From: Branchinecta lynchi
Taxonomy: Eukaryota; Arthropoda; Branchiopoda; Anostraca; Branchinectidae
Direction: 5' to 3'
DNA length: 64,000 nucleotides
Assembly (NCBI GenBank): GCA_023053575.1
Contig: JAKZAP010000007.1
Location: 17,141,508-17,205,507 of the forward strand
In this document: positions 1 through 12,600 of the stretch, one piece after another
Numbering within the stretch: position 1 is the first letter of the stretch
How the letters are laid out: the number at the start of each line of letters is the position of its first letter
The notes under the pieces: model-generated
What the model saw: the letters and a program-made list of their open reading frames with translations, nothing else
Database searches by the model: none
Told to the model about the DNA's origin: nothing
Position numbers and translations under genes: made by a program

Positions 1-214
1 AAAATACTCCTTTGAAATTCTCAAGCATGCAAAAAGCTTTCTCCACAAAAGTAATAATAATAATAGATTTATTGCCCATCTTAATGAACAAACTTACAAA
101 AAGACGGAGTAATTAAATAAAGAAGAAGAAAAAGAACAAAGAAATTAGAAATAAAAAAAGAGATATCACGGGCTCATTCGTTCGTTTTGTTGATTTTTGT
201 CCATTCTGTATCTA
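1..214. other. GLDC intron 16, AT-rich, no gene
   Basis: AT- and purine-rich intron sequence. Bases 50-125 resemble the reversed tail of LINE family I (poly-ATT, TTTATTGCCC, GGAGTAA). No exon is seen. Confidence 0.4.
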
Positions 215-498
215 CCCGATGAAAAATCTGTAGCCAACGTAGTTGTACGATAGTTGAGCGAAAAAGTTGCATGTACTGATATATAATAGTAAAGAAAACT
301 ATCACTTACTGTGCCTTAGACTGGGCCAATCTTAAGCAGTAGTATCCAGTAGCATCCTGTCTTGCTAATAGTAGCATGCAATATAATGCAGTAACACGGT
401 AGCCTTGACACAGAAGCATGTGTTAGCATCAGTTCGTAATGCATGCTACTTTTTCATATAACTTCATACTACTATTTTTAGATAAATTTTTGATCGGG
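215..498. mobile_element. MITE family C, copy 1
   Basis: About 284 bp bounded by inverted CCCGATGAAAAAT and TTTTTGATCGGG. The interior is rich in TAGTAG and AGTAGCAT motifs. A second copy with the same order of motifs is at 59793-60096. It starts 58 bp beyond the GLDC exon 16 donor. No convincing target duplication was seen. Confidence 0.7.
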
Positions 499-556
499 AA
501 GATGCTGCGCGGGTTAAAAAAAAGAAGTAAATGCAACTTTAGGAGACGTCACTTAC

Positions 557-678
557 TGAGGAGAGCTTCGCAGAATCTATCCAGCTCTCCCTTGTCTTCC
601 GACTCGGTGGGCTCGACCATCAAACATCCAGCCACTGGCCAGGACATCGTGGGAGCATGAAAGCCGTAGTCCATTAAC
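557..678 (-). CDS. GLDC: GLDC exon 16, last exon in the window (residues 879-919 plus 1 nt)
   Basis: Encodes [16 protein letters not shown], then [20 protein letters not shown]. Acceptor TCTTTCAG at 679, donor CTCA|GTAAGT at 556, phase 2 in and 1 out. The following segment expected in the family (equivalent of human IRQEIADIEEGR...) is not found between 1 and 556, so at least one more exon lies outside. Confidence 0.95.
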
Positions 679-3600
679 CTGAAAGATGCGAATATGTCTC
701 TGTGAACAAGTTTATAGTAGGCAGGCCCGTATCCAGGAATTTATTTCGGGGGGGGGGGGGGGGGGGGGGGGGTTCGCCTGCGGCTCGGACAAAAAAGTAC
801 AAAGAACACATGGATCAGAGGGGAAAGCCTATAAAAATGGTTATTTTTGTAAGTTTCGGGGGGGCGGGGGGTTCAACCCCTTAACCCCCCCCCCCCTTGA
901 TACGGCCTTGATGGCAGGTAAGCAAGTAATTTATTTGTACCTGCCATTTCGAAAAAGGGGAGTAAATGAAAAAAAAAAAACACACACACACAAAGACATT
1001 GAAAAAGACACTAATTTCAATCTTCGGCCAGGAGGCAGTGGAGAAGGTCGTGCGCCGATTGGGCTCGGTTGTCAGTGATTTTTTAATAGCGACGAAGAAA
1101 CATCCAAAAGGGTAACACTTGCATCTTGAATTTTGAACTTCTCAGTCAATGTATGGTTATGGCATAATTTCGACAAGCATATTTAAAATAACAGGATTTC
1201 ATCTTTTTAATCTCCTTTTATCGCAGTGCTGTACAATTTTCCTAATTTATTACTTCATTTATTTCCCTCATAACTGAGGAGTAACATAACATAGTCGGCT
1301 ACACAAACAAAGCTGTACCTAACGCATTCAATGACACTACAAATACTGTGAAGAAAAAAATATGCACTGTTTTAAGACCAAATTAAGATTAGTAATGTAT
1401 AAGATTATTCACTTGTTAGGTGCAGGTTCTGAGTTTGGAAGGCTGCCTAGGTTTTTTCAACTTTTTCTTTAGTATCAAAACTGGATAAGTTAATTTAAAG
1501 TCGGAAACTGGGAATTACTGATAGTTCTAGAAAATTTTAAATATGAAATTTTAACAGCAGATGCGTCGCAAATTCGAAAGTTCTCTAGAATTTTTGATGC
1601 AAAAAGAAAATGAGGTAATGCAACAGAGATGAACAATGACCCCAGGATATTTTTTAAGACCAATACGCATTGTGAATTCTATCTCGAAGTTGATTGATAA
1701 TTATGGACTGAGAAACCTTGGCAGATGATGCATTTGGGATCCCTAACTAAGTACGTCACTACATCGCATACTGGAAAATAAATCCCGTTACCATTATTAC
1801 GGCAGCCACCACACAATTGTTGAACGCACATTTCAATTTTTATGGCACTTGCAGCTCCGCTCAAGTGGGATATACTGATCACTTTTCGTTCGGTTGGTCT
1901 GTCGGTTCACTGTTCTCGAGTTAGGGTACTTCCAGAAGGGCTAGGACGATGAAAATTCAAAGGCATATCAGGGACCCGACCAAACTAATTTAGAAATAGT
2001 CAATTCCCCTATCTGACCATCGTGGGGGGAGGGGGGAGGTAGCGGCGGAAAATAGGGGCATGCATAACTTTCAAACGGGTTATCGGATCTTAATGCAACT
2101 CTTAATTGAAAGACCTCATGTCTCAGATGTCCCATGACACGCATTGAGTGGAGCGATCAGGATGAATCTTGGCGGGAAGTACAGGCACAAGTCCGAGGTG
2201 CGTCAGTGAGAGAATCGGACCGGATCTAGATACTGAGGGGAAGGGGGGAGCTGTAGGGGGGGGGGGGGGGGGGTGTCCGGAATTCCGGTGATCGTGAGTT
2301 AAGATACTTCCAGATGTGCTAGGACGAACGAGAGGGTTGCTCTGAGCGTGTTCCACCCTACTTACCCTAGTTACTACGCATGACGTCACAAATTCTGGCT
2401 TCTTGGCGTCAAGGCTGGAACGCATTTTCCTATTTCCACCAAAATATCGTGCCACGGACTAATCCCGCCAATCACATCACAGAGATTTGTGGTTACCACG
2501 CTTACTACGCTCCCGAGCGTGGTAAGCAAATAATTACTATTTCGAGAAGGTTGGAACGGTCAGCGTAGAAACTTTTCACGAGGTTGGAGAGAAAATAATA
2601 ACTGTTAGTTACTATTGTTAGAAGGGTGAGAAACACTCATGGTAAATGCTCCTTTTTATTTTTAAGCTTTTATATGTTCGTTTTGTGGCACGTGCAGCCT
2701 CTGGCTCAAGTGCCATATACCGATCACAATTCCGTGTGTCGGTCGGTCCGAGTTTTTTGTCACACTTTTTCGAGTTAGGGTACTTCCAGATGTGCTAGGA
2801 CAATGAAACTTGGCAGGCATATCAGAGACCCGACCAAACTAACCTGGAAATAATCAGTTTCCCAATCCGACCATATGCGGGGGAGTGGAGGGCGCTGGAA
2901 ACTTGAAACTTGAGGGCCTTTTCTCACACTTTTTCGAGTTAGGGTACTTCCAGATGTGCTAGTACCATGAAACTTGGCACGCATATCAGAGACCCGACCA
3001 AACAAACTTAGAAATAATCAGTTTTCCGTCCGATTTTTTTTTTTGGGGGGGGGGGGAGTGGAGGGCAGGGGAATCTGGGAAATTGAGTAGTAAGTAACTT
3101 TCGAACGGGCGATCGGATTTTAATGAAACTTAATAATTGAATAGATTATATATCTGAGATGTCCCGTTTAAAGTTTTTACCGGATTCGGTAGTCAGGGGG
3201 GAGTTGGGAAGGGGAGACCGGAAATTTCAAGAAACTGTTAGAATCGAGGAATCGGAGTGAAACTTGCTGGGAAGAACAAGCATCTGCTCTAGATAAATCG
3301 TTTAGACAATTGTACTGGATCCGGACACTTGAGGGGGGGGGGAAGGCCCGGAATTCCATTTTTTGGGATTTTCACGACGAAACTTGGCAGGTATATCAGG
3401 GACCCGGTCAAACTGACTTGGAATACAACAAATCCTCGATATGATAATCTTGGGGGGGGGGGGGGTTGAGGGAAAGGAATCCGAAATATTGAGTCATGCG
3501 TAACTTTGGAACGGGTGATCGGAATTTAATAATTGAAAAGAGGGCATTTCTCTCTGGTGATCTTTTTCATTTCCGGACCGGATCCGACAATTATTTGGGG

Positions 3601-6600
3601 GGGGGGGAATACTTCACCCGCTTAGACTGGTGTGATATTGATCGAACTTCGTGGGAATAAAAAACAGATGCTCTTGATTAATCATTTACAGAACCGGATT
3701 GGCTCCGGGTATTGTGGAAGGAGTTGGAGGGGGAGGGGGTCTGGGATTCCGGTGATCGCGAGTTGAGGTACTTCCAGATGTGCTAGGACGATGACACTTC
3801 GCTGGAATATTAGAGATTCAACAAAATTTGCTTAGAAATAGCTACTTTCCAAATCCGATTCTTCCTTAAAGTACCAAACTTGACCGCACAGTAAAAAAAT
3901 ACTTTTAAGCAATATATGCATTTTCATGATGCCATCAGCCCATTATCATTTTTGCCTGAAGGGTTTTGCTTACAAATGAAGTTCTAGCTCCCTTAGAGTG
4001 CGCATCTCAACCGCAAACTCGAAACTTACTTTTGATCAATCAAAACATTTTAACCCATGCAAGTGCCATATGAGCTTACAGCTCTAGTTGATTAAAGCTA
4101 CTTAAGTAGATATGTGTTATTATGTGTAGTAATGGGAACAAGCTAAGCTTAACGCCAAAAGTATTAATAAACGGACAATTCTAAACCCCACCCCTCCTCT
4201 CACAAATCCTCCTACTGATGGTTTTTCATGTACCTGAAGTAGTACAACGCAGTCACATCTTCGAATTTCGGATCGCGTGACAAAAACGCGCATAACGAGT
4301 TGGTTTTCTTAGCTATTTGGCACAAGAAAGGAGCCTCCCATTCAGCTTTGAGATCTGTCAGATAATTGAATCATGGAGTTTTTATCTCCCAATCTTTTTC
4401 TTACTAAAAGTCAAGCATCACTTCCGACGCCACGGGCGGTAACCCCAACGTCATGAGCTATGGTCATTTCCGTCACCGATTTCACAGCAGATGATCTAAT
4501 TTTACGGCTCATATTTTTTACTTAATTAATCCTTTATCCCCTACTCAGCTGTAGTCACGATCGGGAGGCAGCCATTGTAAGCACATCGTGACTTACAAAG
4601 AACCGTCCCACTAGTTCAATGACTAGATAATTTGTTTTCCTAAAAATGGTTACATCTATTTGTCAGATTAGTTCGTCATGTTTAAAGACTGCACGATGTG
4701 AACTGACATGTTCATCTCTGATTTGAGTTTCCCAGCATGATCACTAGACAGGATGCGTGTGAAGATGGTTGGCCACCCCCACGCTCCCGTGTCACTCGAG
4801 TTTCTATATAATATCCAATTTTCTCTCTTGAACACAAGCATGTACAGACAGACAGTGGCGTCACGTGGAGGCAGGAGGATGGGGGCATCCCCCCCCCCAA
4901 TGTTGTTGGCCAATCGGTAAAAAAATAGCCGAGTACCAGTCGATTTTTTTCAAGGAAACCGTCGATTTTTCTTCAAAATAGTCGGTTTTTCGTAAAAATA
5001 GTCTATTTATTCTTAAAAACAGTGAGTTTTTCAAAGAATCAGTGGTTTTTCAAAAATCAGTCGATTTGTCGGCAAAACACTCGTTTTTTTCCTAACAAGT
5101 GCGCAAGCGTTCAGACGTGGAGTGTAAAAGTAAAATGTTTATCACATTTATATACAAACAGCTGTAGAACCAAGACATTTCTCTTCCCCAATAACCAAAC
5201 AAGTATTGAAATATCCTTGTAATCACCCGCCTTCAAAAGCTTTAAATGTAAACAAACCACCAGCATAAATCCAAAGAAATGTTGAAGATCTTGCACGAAT
5301 AACAGTTGTTCGAACACTGAATGGTCTGCCCGTCTTAGGGTCTGCATGCCAGTCCCACCCTTTAAACCTATTTTCCATTAGCAAGGTAATAACAAGTGCA
5401 ATAAACCAATTCGTGGCAGACTAATGCCCCTTTGTCACAATTCATTAAGAACGGCGGCATATCATCGATCATATGACAAAACAGTCCAGTTTCCAACTGC
5501 TCATTAAAGATTAAAGTACGTCGCGTCGTCTCATTTGTTCATGTTATGCCAAATCCTCACCCATAGATATATCTCCCCTCGAGCTTATATAAAGTTTGGA
5601 AGGATCCCATCAAACTCCTGCCACGGGAAAATGAGGGACGTTTGGAACCTGCGGGTCTTCACAGGTTTGAATACGAAACATCATTTGCTCATGCATTACC
5701 TTTCCACTGTGTAACGTAACATATGTCGTGCTTTGCTCATTCAAGAATAACGTGACAAGACCATTGATGGCTGAGTTTGTTAGCGCAGCGGCAATTTAAG
5801 CAGAAGGTCGAGGGCTCAAATCTCGCCTGAGGAGCATTTTGGTCTTTCAATCCACTACTTACATTATAAGCATTGGTACTGACTAAACTTCAGCCGTTTA
5901 TCTAAGGCCCGTGACGTTTTCATCACGTCATGAAAGAAATAGGAAAATTTGATTAAATTAATGTTGCGAAATATTTATTTGTATCTATATACATAGAGTC
6001 AAGCGGCCAGCGAGGCGCCGGACGCGTTTGCACTTCTAAACCGTTCTAGGGACAATCAGTTCCGTTAGTAAATGGAAAAAATAGACTTTTTGTGTCGTCA
6101 CGCCCCGTAGATAATCGGCTACATTTTAGTCAACACCCTTATAATATCACCTGCTTTCGCAGCGATTTCGCACGTTCTCAAAATCTCCCGCATGAAAGTA
6201 AAAAATCACAAATTCGACTTTTCGTACTGCACTTTCTCAACACGCTCCTTGATATTCTGTTTTCTGAAAAACGGTCCGTAAATACGCAGGCTCACTCTTC
6301 TTTAAGAATGTAATTCTCACCTTTTCGCAATATCAACAGCTTCAATTCCTGCTGTCTTCTTGAAGTCTCGTACATCCAAAATGAATTCGTGGGCAACAAG
6401 TCCACTGACACCGGTATATAGGATTTTGTACTGTCCGCCGAGGACTTTGGCCATATAATTAGCGTTGAGGATGGCGACTTGTGTTGCCCGCCTTAAACCT
6501 TGGCCACCCATCATCTAAAACAACACAATATATCATTAATATATATAGTAACGAGGTAATTCCACCTGACATGAAAGTTCATTTTAAAATAATAATAATA

Positions 6601-9600
6601 ATATTTGTCGTCAACTAAATGCACGAGGCGACAGCGGGGTAAAAAAAATTAAGAAAAATCGATCAACACAATAATTCTGAAAATTTAAAGCACAACTCTT
6701 ACTAGAAATTATCTTCTCCCTATGAAATGGGTCAGAAAAAAAAGGTTTCGAAAATACCATTACTTACCAGCTGAATTTAGCAATTTTCTTGTTAGCGCTT
6801 GTCGACTTTATCCAGTCTTCCTGCTCTCCGACGCGGCGGCTGGCCGCAAAACAAACGTGTTAGTAGTTAAAAAGTGGGTAAGCAAATAAACGTTGAAGAT
6901 CCGGAAAACTTTGCGTTGTGTAACGAGCAAAACAAACGTGTTAGTAGTTAAAAAGTGGGAAAACTAAGCAAATAAACGTTGAAGATCCGGAAAACTTTGC
7001 GTTGTGTAACGAGCAAAAACGCGGCGGCTGGCCGCAAAACAAACGTGTTAGTAGTTAAAAAGTGGGAAAACTAAGCAAATAAACGTTGAAGATCCGGAAA
7101 AATTTGCGTTGTGTAACCCGGAACAGCCGAAAAAGCGCTAAAATTCGTAGGCACAAAACAAAACGATGGAGAAAAGTGGCGAATTCGGAAGCCCGTCATT
7201 CCGTAAGGGAGCTAGGTGTATTATAAAGGGCAGAGTAAGCAAGAGAGGTCCTTTTAGTGTCGGGATTCATCGAAGAAATCATCGCCACCTTTTCAATTTA
7301 GATTTCAGCCAAAGCTTGGCTGTTTTCAGGCGTTGCAATGTTTATCCAGTATTTTTACACGAAGCTGATCTGACAAAGCAGCCACGGTAAGTAAAGCTTT
7401 CGACTCCCTTCTGCTCCCACAAGCAATGCACGAACTATTCGAGCGAGGTGTTTCACCTGTAATTGTCAGAACATCCCTTGAAAATGTAACGTCAAAATAA
7501 GAATCCCGGGGAAGGCCGTGCTGTCTAATGAATTGCCAGTACGGATTGGAGTTAAGCGGGGTGGCATCACCTCACTTGTTATAGTTGTTATGTATAAGAA
7601 CGCTACGATATCTGTCCAATATATCCATATCCATATCCTGTGTCATTGAATGGATCAGATGGTTTAGGCATAGTTGTGTTTTATACATTATTTTTTACTC
7701 CTCAGTGCTGAGGTAAATAAATGAATAAATAAATTAAAACTTCTTTCGTGTTGTATTCATAAAGAGCTGGAGCCATCTATCTTCTGTTATGCAGATGACG
7801 TGACGGCGTGTTTTTTCGGCACATTTCTTAGTCCGCTGGCATATCTAGCCTTGAAAATTGTTTCCAGGAAATTTAGCAAAATTATCAGGAAACATGATCA
7901 TCACATCAAAATGTGAGGTGCTGCTTTTTAATGATAATAGTGATTTATCTGTTGTCAATGTAGCTTTAGATGATATTCCAGTTGAGCCTGTCATAAATTG
8001 ATGTACCTTGGTGTTGCGATCGATAAGCAAAAGCATTGACGGCTGAGAGAATGGAAAGCAAAACTCGTCGGTGTTACGGCCAAACTTTTTCACCCCAATT
8101 TCATCTAAACCGAAGTCTATTCAAGATTTTATAACAGTGTTGCGCTTCCCGATGTTCTATACATAGCTCCACTTGCAACGTTAAATGATTCGGACCGACT
8201 AAAAATTAAACGGTTTTATTTTAAATTCGCAAAACGCCTTCTTCGTCTTCCTCCTTGGACGCGCAAAACCTACATGACCCACAACTATGGTATTATTGAC
8301 CCGATTGGAAGCTCGTCGAGTTACACGAACGACTAAAATGCAGTCAGAGCGGCCATGAGTGGCAAGGGATTGTTCTTTGATATTTTTGAATTATTATTGT
8401 GATTTTCTCTCTGTGTTTTGCCTTTTGTTTTTCCCATAATACTAGCGCAACCTACTTCCATAATCACTACATATATTTCTAAACCCGGAGACCCTAATTT
8501 CGTACGGCATATTCTAACCCCTCTAACAAAACCACGCTGATTTTCTCACTTGCCGTGCTGTGCTACCTTCGATGTGTATCACGCTGCCAATGGTTGTCGG
8601 CGAGAAGTTTTTTCCATCGGAAAAAACGGTTATGTAAATTGTTTCCCTGTTTTCGCTACAAGTCAACGGGTCTTTGAAAAGGCTTAAATCAGCCAAAACC
8701 GTGGGTTATGTGTTGAAAGCACAGACTTGTTTTAAAGTATTCAAATGTTTTAAAATACTGTAAGTTGAAGAGTAAATAGTGCGGGGGGTCCTTTAAAGGG
8801 GGTATATCTTGCAAAGAATCTGCCATCTTTAGTGTATTTTTCGGCAATGGCTTACCTTTTTAGTTGGTAAATATTTCAAGCATAGAGCGGCAAGCACACA
8901 GAAATACCGTAACACAAATCCAAAGAAATAAGTTCATTCGATGAAATCGATCATATGTGGATAGCTGACAGATAAAGTAACGCATTTTTAGCGGGTTTTC
9001 AGGCCTATTTATGTGAATAAGTGACGAGTAACTAGACTGTGTGATCTCATCCATATCCGGCTAAACTTTAATAAATTTGACTAGAGTTAAGTTTACAGCA
9101 ACGAGAAAGTTGGCCGCCTTTATCCGGTGAGAAGTGAAGCCTTGGGAGACTCTAATATAAGTGTTATGAAGCTATATCTTGGATTTTCATTATGTTCTTA
9201 ATCTGTGCTTATTGCTTTATCCTGCGTTGAAGCTACGGCCACTCGGCTTTCTGAGGTAAACTTCATCATATCATATCATACAAGAGCTGCGCAGAGATCT
9301 TCCCAATCACGCTGCATGGACGCATTGATGTCGTGGAGATCTGAATGGTGCGTGCGGCGAAGAGTGTTGCTTGTCGCCATTCAGGGGGGGATGTATCGTG
9401 TGTGTTCCGTACACCCATGCTGACTCTCAAACCCGAATCCTCTCCGTCAACGCATAGCCTCTCTTCATCTGTCTTTTCTGACTACCCGCTTATCTGCCCA
9501 CGACTCCATTACTTTACTACTCCTTTCTGTCTTTCATTCTTAAACTGATTAGTCAGCTGACTTTATGTTTCGGCTCTTCCTGGCAAGTGGCAAGGGTCCT

Positions 9601-12600
9601 TTTCAGGCGGTAGTAGGGTATTTAGTTTCTCATAGGTTAGCATCAGGGCACTGAAAAGTTAGAATAAATTTTAGAATAAATCCGTTTTATTTTTATTTAT
9701 TTATTTATTATTAGAAAAAGAGGTTAAGCTGAAGATCTACAAGAAAATTCGGTTAGTGGCCACAACCACATGCATCACGACTATCGCCGCGCCACTTCGT
9801 TGTTTGCCCACTTTTCCAACCAACCTACACATATGTATCAAGCGGTCGGCATTTTTACGAATCTTACTTCCCCCCCCCCCCCCCCAACATAACTACGCCC
9901 CTTGCGGGGAGAGGAAGAAGCCTACATTAGGAGTTACGTCTGCACCTTACCTTAATGTAAGCCCACGAGATGGGTAGAATGGATGCTGACCCGTACTGAG
10001 CTGCGCTGACGACACCAAACGGACGACTGTCGGCTGGAAGTGGGTCCACGACCGGATGACCAGGAAGGAACGGTGCCAAGTGAGACTTCCTTGAAACGAA
10101 ACAAAAATTAGAAAAAAAATCACTAAGTATGGTAAGAATGAAAAATGTGAATGACTACCTTCCAGTTGCGTGCCACTGGGCACATTTTCTACACTTTTCT
10201 GCTCCCCTCTGATGACTCCACTCGGTGTAGCCAATCCCCCTGAGTCAACAACCCTCAACTTTATGGCAGAGTGCTCCTACGTTAGGGAATGCCCCAACTG
10301 GAGTAAAGAAGAAATCCCCTAAAAAACATCTGTTTGAAAAACAAATGTTCATTTCAGACTTTTGGTTCGACAGATTTGTATCGGGGTACTGTGACCTTGT
10401 TCCAGGGCATGCCCCAACGCTGGAGCACTCTGCCAAAAAACTAGACTTTGTGTATCGGAGTCGTTTATCCTAACGATTCTACACGAGACACCTTTCTGAA
10501 CGAGATTCTAAACGAAACACCCTCCTAACAATAGTAACTATTAGTTACTATTTCCGCTTCAACCTCGTAAAAAGTTACTACGTCGGCCGTTCCAGCCTTC
10601 TCAAAACAGCAACCATTTGCTTACCACGCTCGGGAGCGTATTTAGCGTGGTAACTGCGATGTCTATGACGTGACTGGCCCGATCAGCCCACCGCACGATA
10701 TTTTGCCAAGAACAGGAAACCAGACTTGATGCCAAGAAGCCACGATCCACGACATCATGCACAGTAACTACGGTAAGTAGGGTTGACCACGTCCATAGCC
10801 TTCCAAGACGCGTCTGGGCCCTAAAATACGCTTGCAACAATGTATATGACTGCCCCAGAACGATCTGAACTACAGTTGGCCTAAAAATAAATACAGAGGT
10901 ATGACCGACTGACTCAATTTTCTATAATGAAACAAGCCAACTCACACTCCAATTGGTCCAACGCCAGGGCCACCACCGCCGTGAGGAATGCAGAACGTCT
11001 TGTGCAAGTTCAAATGAGAGACGTCAGCACCAAAATCACCTGGTCTGCAAAGGCCAACTTGGGCGTTCATGTTGGCCCCGTCCATGTAAACTTGGCCTCC
11101 TCTCTCATGAATTGCATTACAGACTTGCAATACTGTCTCTTCGAACACACCACTTGTCGAGGGATAGGTGAGCATGAGGCAAGAGAGGTTGTTGGCGTGC
11201 TTGTCGGCCTGAAACGAAGGAAATAACTGTTTGTAGAATCACGGCTCTCTACCTGCTTTTCTGCTGATTCAGGCCGACCTATCCAACCCAGATTATTTAC
11301 ATTCTATAATTACAATTTCTTTTATTTTATAAACAGTTCAAAGGCGGCAAAATGCCAAAATTCGTCAGGAACAATTGAGGAAAAAAAGATCTGACAGTAT
11401 GATCAGGCATAATTCAAGTCTAACTAAACGTTCTTAGTCATACCAACTAAACTATGAATTGTACCACTGAACAAAAGAAGAATGAAACTGCGTTCGTAAC
11501 GCGCGTACAGTGCTACAGTGCTGTAGTCACGGTTTTATTCAAAATTCAAATAGGTTATCTAGATTAAAACTAGTTTTAACTGGAAAAGAACTATGATACT
11601 ATTGCCTGGACAACGGCGAGGTACTGGTTCTAATGTGCCTTTTATAAAATGTGTTGCCGGTAAGGGCTATAAGAAATAAATATTTTTCAGCTGTTTATTG
11701 TATGGTTGTTGCGTTTATGTATATAACTGGTTCGCGGCTTTCATGACTGTCGAGTGATTTTGCAGGTACAAATCGTGCAGTCGACTGAAAACCGCCCGAA
11801 GTCATTGTTTGTGTCACCACATTAGCCCGTCAGTGGAATATTTTGCTAATGATAGCCACATAGCCCCTTATTTGGCTTAAACAAGCTGATTGATTGATTG
11901 AAACGGCCCATGTATTCTTTAGCTGCCAACTGAGTGGTTAAGGCCCTGGACTGTGAACTAGGACCAGTTTAAGACCCGAGTCCAAATCCTCGTCCAGACA
12001 CTCGAGAATTACTAGCTGCAGACGACCCAGCTCTGAAACGAGTACCTCTAAAGACCTAAGATAAAGCGAGAAGCGTCGAACGATTTTCCCCCAACCACGC
12101 ATCTAGGGGGGTCTGGAGTCCGCAAGTCCTACCCTTAGAACTTACAAAACAACAGGTAGGGAAACACAACCGTACAAGACATAAATTGATCATCCCTAAC
12201 AGTCCCCAGATGGCAGTGAAAACACAACCTTTTAATAGTTGCACGCTAAAGTTGCTTCTTTACCTTTGAAAGTAGTTGGTTGAGGTCAATGCTTCCATCT
12301 TTTCCTGTTCCAATCGGTTCAACTTTCATTCCAGCCATTTGAGCGGAGGCGGGATTCGTTCCATGGGCTGAAGCTGGGATGAGGCAGACGTCTCGGTGGC
12401 CCTCCCCACAGGCTTCGAGATAAGCACGAATCGTTCGCAAACCAGCGTATTCGCCTTGCGCACCGCTGGAAAAAGACAATAAATTAATTCTTACCGTGTC
12501 CCACACGAAATCCCAGTAATCGCCCATTTTCGAAAAAACAACTTTTTGTCTTCTTTAAAGTTCGTATCAAAGCCCGGACGTCCTTGTCCAATCTTCAGCT

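Noticed and set aside
1..556. The final GLDC exon
   Set aside because: No minus-strand segment resembles the expected C-terminal P-protein sequence; the region is filled by MITE C and AT-rich DNA.
4234..4354. The intron 15 exon-like segment as a GLDC cassette exon
   Set aside because: Joining it after exon 15 (phase 2) reads TCT CAA AGC TGA, an immediate stop, and its open frame is a different one.
5762..5850. Functional tRNA gene
   Set aside because: A- and B-box-like sequences are present but the acceptor and anticodon stems do not pair convincingly.
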